Of a DNA stretch of 15,666 nucleotides, positions 6,635-13,086 are shown piece after piece. The position numbers and the translations under genes are program-made. This DNA comes from Baffinella frigidus (taxonomy: Eukaryota; Cryptophyceae; Cryptomonadales; Baffinellaceae). Below the pieces are notes generated by a model. It made no database searches, was not told where the DNA came from, and worked only from the letters and a program-made list of their open reading frames with translations. Every line of letters begins with the position of its first letter. The stretch's first letter is position 1. The stretch is from contig MU646453.1 of NCBI GenBank assembly GCA_026770585.1, positions 201,259 to 216,924 on the forward strand, in the 5' to 3' direction.

Positions 6635-6734
6635 CATATGAGTGTGCACAACTCACATCCCGGTTTAAACAAGGTTTAAAATAGCATAAAAGTGCAACTG
6701 ATTCAGTTATGTTCCTAGAATCAATTGCAACTAC

Positions 6735-6895
6735 GCGGGAGGGCTGTTCCTTTTAAAAGGCCCCAATGTATTTTCTAAATGTGTACCATAATCATCCACT
6801 TTTGGAGAGAATTGAAGGAAAAAATGACTTTGGCAGTAGATGGCTGCACCGGAGGAGTGCGTTATTGGAGCCATTTGAGGTTGAGCCCTCCCGGG
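6735..6895. repeat. Weak inverted repeat
   Basis: GGGAGGGCT near 6736 and AGCCCTCCC near 6884 are complementary, with further imperfect pairing inward (CCCCAAT/ATTGGAG). Probably a decayed fold-back element. No gene in 6640-6930. Confidence 0.4.
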
Positions 6896-6930
6896 TAGAA
6901 GGGGACGCGACTGTGTGCCGCAAACACATT

Positions 6931-7051
6931 CTAGCTCTGCCTGAGTTTTATTCCGGCTCGTCCTCAAGGCTTTCTATTCGCCAATCTGTACTGGATGTCT
7001 GCGCTTAAATACTTTTAAGGACGACCCAGGATAAAACTCAGGCAGAGCTAG
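6931..7051. mobile_element. Inverted-repeat element IR10, complete copy
   Basis: CTAGCTCTGCCTGAGTTTTA (6931-6950) and its near-exact complement (7032-7051), with pairing in to about 6969/7012 and a loop of about 42 nt. The solo half at 4889-4972 and a loop piece at 6384-6416 are relatives. Confidence 0.8.
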
Positions 7052-7118
7052 GTTCACGGGCGTCCTGCAACTCTGAACCGCGATTCCTGGGGAAAAGGTG
7101 GAGGGTATGGGGGGTAAC

Positions 7119-7452
7119 GGGTGAGGGGTGAGGGGTGAGGGGTGAGGGTTTTAGGACGGGTGATGTCGTGTGTCGTCGCTGGTATGAGGCCAAAGCTGGG
7201 GGTCAGGGTTTAGGGTTCAGGGGTTCAAGTTTAGGTTTTAGGGTTCAGGGTTCAGGGTTCTTGGTTCAGGGTTCTGGTTTCGGGGTTCAGGGTACAGGGT
7301 TCAGGGGTCAGGGTTTAGCGTTGAGGGTTCAGGGTTCAGGGTTCTGGGTTCAGGGTTCAGGTTTCGGGGTTCAGGGTTCAGGGTTCTGGTTTCGGGGTTC
7401 AGGGTTCAGGGTTCAGGGTTCAGGGTTTAGCGTTGAGGGTTCAGGGTTTAGG
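7119..7452. repeat. Internal G-rich telomere-like array (TTCAGGG type)
   Basis: Begins with four GGGGTGA heptamers (7119-7148), then unique sequence, then a 7-bp-phased array dominated by GGGTTCA (TTCAGGG), with GGGTTTA and GGGTTTC. Distinct in variant make-up from the arrays at 1-1310. A long plus-strand ORF through it (to 8343) is repeat translation fused to the antisense of gene A. Confidence 0.85.
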
Positions 7453-7476
7453 CCCCTAAACCCTAAACCCGAAACC
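7453..7476. repeat. Short C-rich telomere repeat abutting the G-rich array
   Basis: CCCCTAAACCCTAAACCC reads in the opposite direction to the array just left of it, making a head-to-head TTTAGG/CCCCTAAA junction at 7452/7453. It also forms the 3' end of gene A: it encodes GFGFRV and supplies the TAG. Confidence 0.85.
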
Positions 7477-8106
7477 TTGCTCGTTCTTGGAAGCGCGCCC
7501 GTCGTAGAAGCGCTCCGTCACATTGTTCGCCAGGAAGAACGCCGCCTCCTGCCGCTGGGTCGCCGCCTTCTCGACGGCCAGGGCGGCCTCCTCCAGCTCG
7601 AAGTCTTGTTTGCGGATGCGGTCGTTCTGTTGGAGGATGTCGTTGACGAGCTTGAGCCCGCCCTTGTTGTTCGTGGTCTTGCGCGACATGGGGTTGACCA
7701 TCAGGGTTTGCAGGAACGACTTGGAGGCCTTCTTCTGCTCGACGACCGGCGGCTTCACGTCCTTAAGGAGATCATACTTGTCCTGCACGTTCTTCTTGTA
7801 GAGCGCCATCCGAACGTCCTCCCCGGACATCAACGGGACGGTCAGTTTCGCCACATCCCGTGGATCCATTGTCGTGAGCACGGACGTGTCATTCCGCATC
7901 TTCCCGGGAGCCAAGGGGACCCCCCGAGCACCCCGGAACCCAGGCAGCTTCATCAGCTCGCTCTCCTTGTGGTACCCGGTATAAGGTTCCCGTTCCTGCT
8001 GGGCAGCCAGCCAGTCAAGCTGCGCCTGATCATGTGCCTTCAAGGCGGTGAGGTACCCGGCATCCTCCCGGTCCAGCTCGGCCTGCGCCATAGCTTGGGT
8101 CGCCAT
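7456..8106 (-). CDS. Gene A: unrecognised 216-aa helical protein, 3' end made of telomere repeat
   Basis: Open for 216 codons from ATG at 8106. I do not recognise the family. The protein begins MATQAMAQAELDRED, is rich in charged residues and Gln/Ala, has no signal peptide or membrane segment, and residues 151-210 (LVNDILQQNDR..., ELEEAALAVEKAA...) look like a long, possibly coiled-coil helix. Residues 1-104 recur in copy B (9767-10066) with one 6-residue gap and two substitutions (Leu88Gln, Ala101Val), and the 175 bp upstream are conserved as well, which supports a real gene and start. Residue 210 (Gln) is the last gene-derived codon; residues 211-216 and the stop come from CCCTAAA repeat, so the native C-terminus is missing. 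RFYDGRASKNEQ resembles the FDRKAKKEQ relics at 4871-5576. It may be expressed as a truncated product or be a pseudogene. Confidence 0.6.
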   Translation of the reverse strand: MATQAMAQAELDREDAGYLTALKAHDQAQLDWLAAQQEREPYTGYHKESELMKLPGFRGARGVPLAPGKMRNDTSVLTTMDPRDVAKLTVPLMSGEDVRMALYKKNVQDKYDLLKDVKPPVVEQKKASKSFLQTLMVNPMSRKTTNNKGGLKLVNDILQQNDRIRKQDFELEEAALAVEKAATQRQEAAFFLANNVTERFYDGRASKNEQGFGFRV

Positions 8107-8281
8107 CTTGACGACCGGGCAGGGAACCTCCGACCCCGCGGTCCCTTTTCGCCCCTGGTGACCAGGAACCTCCCCAAACCCCCCCGGGCTCCGTTGAACG
8201 AAAACTTTCAGTCCTGGATGGCTTTACCGCGTTGTTTGAGGGAGGACATTTCCACGGTTATGAGCCCTTGTTCGTGGCTTC
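8107..8281 (-). other. Conserved upstream region of gene A
   Basis: 175 bp immediately 5' of the ATG, matched almost base for base (as reverse complement) by 9592-9766 upstream of copy B. Conservation up to the start codon in both copies marks the extent of the duplicated segment. No TATA box was identified. Confidence 0.65.
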
Positions 8282-8849
8282 TGTTCCTTCTGTCCTACAG
8301 GATCACGAAGACTTCGATAAGACGAAGGGGGTTCGCCAAGTAAGGGTCGGTCGGGATTGTCCGCAACGAAACCTGCTATAGCTCCAGGACCAGCCCCCGC
8401 TTCCGTGCTCACCATGACGTTTCGGTCCACCGGACGTGGGAACGTGTGTGCTGCTGTACGAAGTTCATTAAAGCTCCATAAGCTCCACAACCTACACATC
8501 CACCTCTCTCACTCTCTCGCTCGCTGACTTCCGTACACTGGGGGAAACCTCTACATTTTTCTTGGTTTAACATCTGAGGTATCCGTGGTTGGAGCTCCTA
8601 TGAGCTGAACGATGGGATACCATTATGGGCCTGCAGCCGACTTGTTTTATCCTGGTGTGTGTGTGAGTATGGGAACTTTTTGTATACCTTCACACACCCG
8701 ATGAGGATACCCTTTAGCCGGTTTCTGCCGCGATCCTCTGCACCGGGGGGCCTGAATGTGATCCGAAAGGAAGCATGGCTTTTCTGCAGAACCAGTTCCG
8801 GTGTCCGCCTATGTTGGGAGCTCGAAGAACCTAAAGGACCTAAAGGACA
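8282..8849. other. 568-bp insert splitting the upstream duplication in copy A
   Basis: Copy B has about 4 bp where copy A has this segment. It is itself a mosaic of reverse-complement relatives of sequence to the right: 8395-8480 matches 12283-12370, 8570-8640 matches about 10980-11020, and 8690-8850 matches 10517-10680. No convincing gene; the ORF at 8659-8859 is antisense of an X-family variant. Confidence 0.6.
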
Positions 8850-8981
8850 GCATTGCTAAAGTAACGATAAGTGACGAAGATGCTCCCAGTACCCGAGTTC
8901 ACCCGAGGTGGGTGTGCGCCGAGGTTTGGTGGTAGGTTCGAAGTGAAGCCGGATCAGTATTTCCGCTCCTATCGGCTCAAA
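8850..8981. repeat. Outer segment of the inverted duplication, copy A
   Basis: Reverse complement of 9474-9588 apart from an 18-bp extra piece (about 8862-8879) bounded by AAG. 8982-9290 beyond it is unique apart from a CACACACCGAACCCAAGTCA module (about 9155) that recurs at about 10411 and 10939. Confidence 0.7.
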
Positions 8982-9299
8982 TCAAATCCCTTCTTCGTCG
9001 TCTTCTTCCTCCGCATCTTCAGCAAGCGACCCCCAGAAATAGGCAAGACGGTGCCTGCATTCATCGTAGGCTGGACCGATCTCTAGACTAAGAGAAGGCC
9101 CGGGTCGGCCGGCGAATCCCAGCTAGTACATTACGAAATCGAGCACGCTCGCGCACACACCGAACCCAAGTCAGACTTTATGGGGCTCATGGTATCCCAT
9201 AGGAAAGCCACAAACAAGAGCTCATAACCGAAATGCCCCTCAAAGTAAAGTGACTCATTCAGACTTTATTACGGAAGTCAGCAACGTTGAGAGAGATCC

Positions 9300-9355
9300 C
9301 AGCGTCAGAAAACAACAACATCGAAATCAGCGTCAGAAAACAACAACATCAAAAT
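9300..9355. repeat. 28-bp tandem duplication
   Basis: Two units (9300-9327 and 9328-9355), CAGCGTCAGAAAACAACAAC..., differ at one base. The surrounding A-rich region (9290-9470) holds no supportable gene. Confidence 0.85.
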
Positions 9356-9425
9356 GTTAGAGCAAGTCATCAAAGTTAATACCAATAAAGTCATAAGAAA
9401 ACAACATCACAAGTCAAAAAAACAC

Positions 9426-9456
9426 ATGCCAACGACACGTCCTTCCGTAGAAAGGA
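9426..9456. repeat. X-repeat fragment left of copy B
   Basis: GCCAACGACACGTCCTTCCG followed by TAGAAAGGA matches the X repeat. It stops where copy B's inserted block starts; X resumes at 10062 after the block. Confidence 0.65.
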
Positions 9457-10061
9457 GAAAAAAAATCGCCACGTTTGAGCCGATAGGAACGGAAATACTG
9501 ATCCGGCTTCACTTCGAACATACCACCAAACCTCGGCGCACACCCACCTCGGGTGAACTCGGGTACTGGGAGCATCTTTAGCAATGCGGTGAAAGCCACG
9601 AACAAGGGCTCATAACCGTGGAAATGTCCTCCCTCAAACAACGCGGTAAAGCCATTCAGGACTGAAAGTTTTCGTTCAACGGAGCCCGGGGGGGGTTGAG
9701 GAGGTTCCTGGTCACCAGGGGCGAAAAGGGACCGCGGGGTCGGAGGTTCCCTGCCCGGTCGTCAAGATGGCGACCCAAGCTATGGCGCAGGCCGAGCTGG
9801 ACCGGGAGGATGCCGGGTACCTCACCGCCTTGAAGCTTGACTGGCTGGCTGCCCAGCAGGAACGGGAACCTTATACCGGGTACCACAAGGAGAGCGAGCT
9901 GATGAAGCTGCCTGGGTTCCGGGGTGCTCGGGGGGTCCCCTTGGCTCCCGGGAAGATGCGGAATGACACGTCCGTGCTCACGACAATGGATCCACGGGAT
10001 GTGGCGAAACAGACCGTCCCGTTGATGTCCGGGGAGGACGTTCGGATGGTGCTCTACAAGA
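9454..10061 (+). other. 608-bp inserted block carrying copy B, flanked by CGTAGAAA
   Basis: CGTAGAAA occurs at 9446-9453 and 10062-10069, both inside X-repeat sequence, so the block looks inserted into X with an 8-bp (possibly longer) target duplication. The block begins with a short A-run (GGAGAAAAAAAATCGCC) and holds the promoter-side DNA and first 98 codons of copy B. Confidence 0.55.
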
Positions 10062-10066
10062 CGTAG
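9767..10066 (+). pseudogene. Copy B of gene A (truncated, 99 codons)
   Basis: Starts MATQAMAQAELDRED exactly as gene A and stays in frame for 99 codons. It lacks 18 bp (residues 24-29 of A, deleted in frame) and differs at two residues (Gln for Leu, Val for Ala). After LYK the sequence jumps into X repeat, which supplies Thr and a TAG stop. The coding match with preserved frame suggests the copy was made recently or was under selection before truncation. Antisense ORFs at 9656-9886 and 9978-10253 are shadows. Confidence 0.65.
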
Positions 10067-10170
10067 AAAAGATCTGCAGGAAAAGCATTTTTGCTTTCGG
10101 ATCGCGTGGAGCTCTCCAGTGCAGAGGCTCGTGAAGAGGGGATAGAGGGTGGTTCTCTTGGGGTGTTTGT
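10062..10170. repeat. X repeat, copy 1 (resumes after copy B)
   Basis: CGTAGAAAAGATCTGCAGG, then AAGCATTTTTGCTTTCGGAT, CTCTCCAGTGCAGAGGCTCG and GAAGAGGGGATAGAGGGTGG. This is the core X order; other copies are at 10190, 10745, 11565, 13577 and, partly, 10340. Confidence 0.75.
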
Positions 10171-10400
10171 CCTTTAGGTCTTTTAGGTTTTAGTTTTGCC
10201 CAACATAGCCCAACGACACGCCCTTCCGTAGAAAGGATCTGCAGGAAAAGCACTTTTGCTTGCGGATCGCGTTGAGCTCTTTAGGTCCTTGAGGTTTTAA
10301 TTTCTCCCAACATATGCCAACGACACGCCGTCTCCAGTGCAAAGGCTCGTGAAGAGGGGATAAAGGGTGATTCTGTTGGGGTGCTTGAGTTAATCCAAAA
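10171..10400. repeat. X repeat, copies 2a and 2b (nested)
   Basis: CCTTTAGGT runs lead into CAACATAGCCCAACGACACG and the X core to 10275. X is then interrupted by another leader plus CCAACGACACGCC (about 10276-10330) before the CTCCAGTGCAAAGGCTCGTG half resumes. The order implies insertion of one X leader into another copy. Confidence 0.65.
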
Positions 10401-10516
10401 GGATCGCGCTCGCACACACACCGAATCCAAGTCAGCCTACGCAGAAAAGGGGGGAAAGCGAGGTTTATTAAGTTGATAAGCCGACGGCACACACTAGGGT
10501 GAGAGATGGCCGAGAC
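10401..10516. other. Spacer with dispersed modules
   Basis: Contains CACACACCGAATCCAAGTCA (shared with about 9155 and 10939) and AAAGCGAGGTTTATTAA (shared with about 13765). No gene. Confidence 0.5.
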
Positions 10517-10680
10517 GTGGTCCTGTAGGTCCTTTAGGTTCTTCGAGCTCCCAACATAGGCGGACACCGGAACTTATCCTGCAGAAAGGCCATGCTTCCT
10601 TTCGGATCACATCATGCCCCCCTGTACAGAGATCGCGGCAGAACCGGCTAAAGGGTGTCCTCATCGGGCACGTGACAGCG
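10517..10680. repeat. X-family variant (AACATAGGCGGACACCGGAA type)
   Basis: Leader CCTTTAGGTTCTTCGAGCTC, then ACATAGGCGGACACCGGAAC and a distinct body. The reverse complement of this whole segment is at 8690-8850. Shorter relatives are at 12180-12255 and 13700-13760. Confidence 0.7.
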
Positions 10681-10689
10681 TTCCACCGA

Positions 10690-10915
10690 CGGATTCCCTT
10701 TAGGTCCTTTAGGTTTTGATTTCGCCCAACATATGCCAACGACACTTTAGGTCCTTTAGGTTTTAAATGGTCCCAACATAGCCCAACGACACGCCTTTCC
10801 GTAGAAAAGATCTGCAGGGAAAGCATTTCTGCTTTCGGATCGCGTTTAGCTCTCCAGTGCAGAGGCTCGTGAAGAGGGGATAGAGGGTGGTTCTCTTGGG
10901 GGGTGTAAAGGTGTG
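10690..10915. repeat. X repeat, copy 3 with doubled leader
   Basis: Two CCTTTAGGTCCTTTAGGTTTT leaders (about 10697 and 10747, quoted approximately) precede a full X core from CCAACATAGCCCAACGAC to GGATAGAGGGTGGTTCTC. An antisense ORF of 148 codons here is X-repeat translation and recurs with every X copy. Confidence 0.65.
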
Positions 10916-10984
10916 CGACATCGCTCCCATGCTTACACACACACCGAACCCAAGTCAGCCTTTATGGGGCTCATGGTATCCCAT

Positions 10985-11160
10985 GGTTGAAGCATAAGAG
11001 CTCCAACCACGGATACGCCAGATGTCAAGAGGGAACAAGATTCGAAGATGAGAGAGGATTGTGTGTGTGTGTAAGTGAGGTTGAAGTATGACAACTCCAA
11101 CCACGGATACCCCACAAGATTCCAGCAGGTGAGAGGGATTGTGTGTGGGGTGAGGTGAAA
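10985..11160. repeat. Tandem duplication of about 94 bp
   Basis: GGTTGAAG...CTCCAACCACGGATAC occurs at 10985 and 11079, each copy ending in GAGAGGATTGTGTGTG-type sequence. The second copy is shorter. The CCAACCACGGATAC module is also inverted at about 8580. 11160-11560 holds no gene; TTTCGTTATTTCGTTATTTC microsatellite lies near 11212. Confidence 0.7.
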
Positions 11161-11250
11161 TCAGCCAGACACCAAAGATGGAAGGAAAGAAATGTGGATG
11201 CCTTTCCGTTATTTTCGTTATTTCGTTATTTCATTTCCGTCCTTTAGGCG

Positions 11251-11300
11251 GTGAGCTCACGCAGCAGGTTACGAACCCCTCGAGATGTAAAGTTTTTTCT
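11251..11300. repeat. GCAGCAGGTTACGAACC module, copy a
   Basis: GTGAGCTCACGCAGCAGGTT...CTTTTGGGGAC recurs at 13815-13872 as a direct repeat. Contents otherwise unrecognised. Confidence 0.6.
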
Positions 11301-11564
11301 TTTGGGGACCCGCACCCGGACACGAACAGGTCTACGTCCTTTTAAAATTTTATCGTTGCGCGTCGAGGCTTGTACACCTCCCGGAAGACCCCACTGACCG
11401 GCCTGAAACCAGAACCGGGACATTTCCCCCCCAAGAGAACCAGGATCTCACGACATCGTTTCCCAGCGCTCTCCTAAAATCCCCCAGACTAAAAAAAATC
11501 TCTTTTGATCAGATATCAAATGGCTCAAGCACTAAAGCGACCAAAGGCACCACAGCACCACTAA

Positions 11565-11695
11565 AGCACCTTTAGGTCCTTTAAGTTTAAATTTCTCCCA
11601 ACATGGCCCAACGACACGCCTTTCCGTAGAAAAGATCTGCAGAGAAAGCATTTTTGCTTTCGGATCGCGTTGAGCTCTCCAGTGCAGAGCCAAAG
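11565..11695. repeat. X repeat, copy 4
   Basis: CCTTTAGGTCCTTTAAG leader, then CCAACATGGCCCAACGACAC, CCGTAGAAAAGATCTGCAG and CTCTCCAGTGCAGAG. Truncated at AGAGCCAAAGG, before the GAAGAGGGGATAG part. Confidence 0.75.
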
Positions 11696-11751
11696 GCCCT
11701 GTTTAATTTGACCCCCCCCTTCGCCTGCCACCGCGAATCTCTAAGCTTTAC

Positions 11752-11890
11752 AGGTATGCGTCTAAACTCGCTCTAAACTCTACATTTTACAGGTGTGCGT
11801 CTGAACTCGCTCAAAACTCTTAACCTTCTAGGTATGCGTCTAAGCTCGCTCTCAACTCTCGACTGTGTAGGTTGTCTAAAACTCGCCCAG
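11752..11890. repeat. 39-bp minisatellite, about 3.5 units
   Basis: Units start at 11752, 11791, 11830 and a partial one at 11869, each AGGTATGCGTCTAAACTCGC-like and exactly 39 bp apart. Each unit boundary reads as (A/T)(C/T)AG|GT(A/G)TGCG, resembling back-to-back splice sites. Small ORFs over it lack support. Confidence 0.8.
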
Positions 11891-12085
11891 ACCAAGCTCA
11901 CTACACGACAACAACAAGGACAGCGACGAAGTGGCTCTACAGGGTGGGGTGGTGCAGAAAAGGGACTCGGTTGGACCCCTATGGGTCTTTCCGGGGAGCT
12001 CATCCGTAGATTGTTCCTATCTCCTCAAGAGTGAGGTGGGCATGGCCTTCGATGTGAGTGTAATACAAAGCACCAAAGCACCAAA

Positions 12086-12113
12086 GCAGAGACCCCAGAT
12101 CTGGGGTCTCTGC
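12086..12113. repeat. Perfect 28-bp palindrome
   Basis: GCAGAGACCCCAGA followed directly by its exact reverse complement with no loop, centred between 12099 and 12100. Could be a dimer-binding site or decayed hairpin. No U-tract. Confidence 0.85.
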
Positions 12114-12179
12114 AAGGTGAATAGAAAATGTTCCAGACCACGATTTGAGCAACCTCGGAGGGCTAGTGGATAGGTGGAC

Positions 12180-12255
12180 ACCTTTAAGTCCTTTGAGTTC
12201 TATTAACTCCCGCCATAGGCGGACACTGGAACTTATCCTGCAGAAAGGTCATGCT
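12180..12255. repeat. X-family variant fragment
   Basis: CCTTTAAGTCCTTTGAG leader, then CCATAGGCGGACACTGGAAC and CTGCAGAAAGGTCATGCTTC. Matches the start of 10517-10680. 12283-12370 beyond it matches the reverse complement of 8395-8480. Confidence 0.65.
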
Positions 12256-12387
12256 TCCGTTCCTTTAGGTTCACCGAAACTTGGAGCTTTGGAACTTTAG
12301 TGAACGTCATACAGCAGCACGCACGTTTCTTGGTCCGCTGGACCGACAGGCCGTGGTGAGCACAGCCGCGGAAGGCTGAGTTTTAAG

Positions 12388-12428
12388 GCCTTAAGGTCCT
12401 TTAGGTCCTAGGTTTTAAATGCTCCCAA
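12388..12428. repeat. X repeat, copy 5, left piece (interrupted by LTR element)
   Basis: CCTTAAGGTCCTTTAGG... to GCTCCCAA, then the 5' LTR begins. X continues at 13577 after the 3' LTR (CCCAACGTAGCCCAAC). CCCAA is present on both sides. Confidence 0.75.
12424..12428. repeat. 5-bp target-site duplication, left copy (CCCAA)
   Basis: CCCAA directly before the 5' LTR; the same five bases follow the 3' LTR at 13577-13581. The length fits Ty1/copia integrase. Confidence 0.85.
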
Positions 12429-12559
12429 TGTGAGTACCGGGTCCTGGACGGGCCCGCCTCGGGTAAAAGGGCTCCAAGGGAGAGCGCCTATAATTAGTTG
12501 TAAGGAATCCTGTCAGTGAATCATCAGAGACCGGAGAGCTCGCGCGGCATGCCTTCACA
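12429..12559 (+). repeat. 5' LTR (131 bp)
   Basis: Begins TGTGAGTACCGGGTCCTGGA and ends GCATGCCTTCACA. TATAAT at 12489-12494 may be the promoter; the 3' LTR has TATAAG there, the only difference between the LTRs. Confidence 0.9.
12489..12494 (+). promoter_or_regulatory. Candidate TATA box in the 5' LTR
   Basis: CCTATAATTAG (TATAAT) lies 60 bp into the LTR, a plausible U3 position. Inferred from sequence only. Confidence 0.45.
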
Positions 12560-12572
12560 GGTTATGGCCCTG
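12560..12572 (+). other. Primer-binding site resembling the copia half-tRNA-iMet type
   Basis: GGTTATGGCCCTG starts at the first base after the 5' LTR. Apart from one missing G, its first part is complementary to the anticodon-loop region of eukaryotic initiator tRNA-Met (GGGCCCAUAACC), not to a tRNA 3' end. Drosophila copia primes from a 5' half of tRNA-iMet at this region. Confidence 0.65.
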
Positions 12573-12630
12573 TGCTCGCTCCCGCTCTGCGTGCTTCGCT
12601 AGCAGCACCGGCCGCGAGGGCCGCGGCAAC

Positions 12631-13086
12631 ATGTCGCCAGCGCCACCGCTGCGCGGCCACATCAACATCAACCAAGAAATCCGTAAGTTCCAGCGAGCGC
12701 AGATGGGCGACCAGCTCAGCGCTCCGACGCCCGCCAGCGGCGGCATGGGAGCTGTCCCGGGCGGCACGTTCCTCCTCAACGGCGTGGCGATCTCCTGGAA
12801 GAGCAAGAAGCAGCCATACATGAGCCCGGCTGCCAACACCGACAAGAAATGCGAGACGGCCCATGGCGCCGCAGTGAAGACGGCCCATGGCGCCGCAGTG
12901 AAGACGGCCCACGGCGCCGCAGTCAAGACGGCCCACGGCGCCGCAGTCAAGACGGCCCACGGCGCCACAGCAGAAGAGAAGAGCGACTTCCTCCAGGAGG
13001 GATCGATCGACATCAAGAATTTCACGAACATCAACAACATGATCAAGACGGCCGCCGGCGCCGCACCAGGCCTCACCGCGGGCTAA
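12631..13086 (+). CDS. 151-aa ORF of the LTR element with RNase H fragment and 8-aa repeats
   Basis: ATG at 12631 opens 72 bp after the LTR. Residues 44-62 (GGTFLLNGVAISWKSKKQP) match the ISWKSKKQP region of Ty1/copia RNase H; the flanking catalytic Asp/Glu parts are absent, so no nuclease activity is expected. Residues 75-113 are about five in-frame copies of KTAHGAAV (24-bp DNA repeat), and a diverged copy (KTAAGAAP) lies near the end. The N-terminus is (ININQEIRKFQRAQ) and C-terminal part (SIDIKNFTNINNMIK) are unrecognised. The 24-bp period keeps the frame open on several strands, so overlapping ORFs at 12562-13220 are shadows. Whether it is translated is unknown; a captured gene fragment fused to RNase H is possible. 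Confidence 0.55.
   Translation: MSPAPPLRGHININQEIRKFQRAQMGDQLSAPTPASGGMGAVPGGTFLLNGVAISWKSKKQPYMSPAANTDKKCETAHGAAVKTAHGAAVKTAHGAAVKTAHGAAVKTAHGATAEEKSDFLQEGSIDIKNFTNINNMIKTAAGAAPGLTAG
12855..12974. repeat. 24-bp coding minisatellite, five units
   Basis: Five units of exactly 24 bp (12855, 12879, 12903, 12927, 12951), GACGGCCCATGGCGCCGCAG type. Differences between units are mostly synonymous (CAT/CAC; GTG/GTC), apart from the last. A degenerate sixth unit is at 13047-13070. Confidence 0.9.

Noticed and set aside
7135-8343. 402-codon plus-strand ORF
   Set aside because: Its first third is translated telomere repeat (RVQGSGF units) and the rest is antisense to gene A, whose frame is supported by the second copy at 9767.
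9454-9470. Poly-A tail of a retrocopied gene A
   Set aside because: The A-run lies at the 5' side of copy B, and the copy includes upstream non-coding DNA, so it is not a normal processed retrocopy.
10190-10940. Minus-strand ORFs of 125 and 148 codons (ENHPLSPLHEPLHWR repeated)
   Set aside because: The peptide recurs because the X repeat recurs; frames shift between copies and no start or domain is shared.
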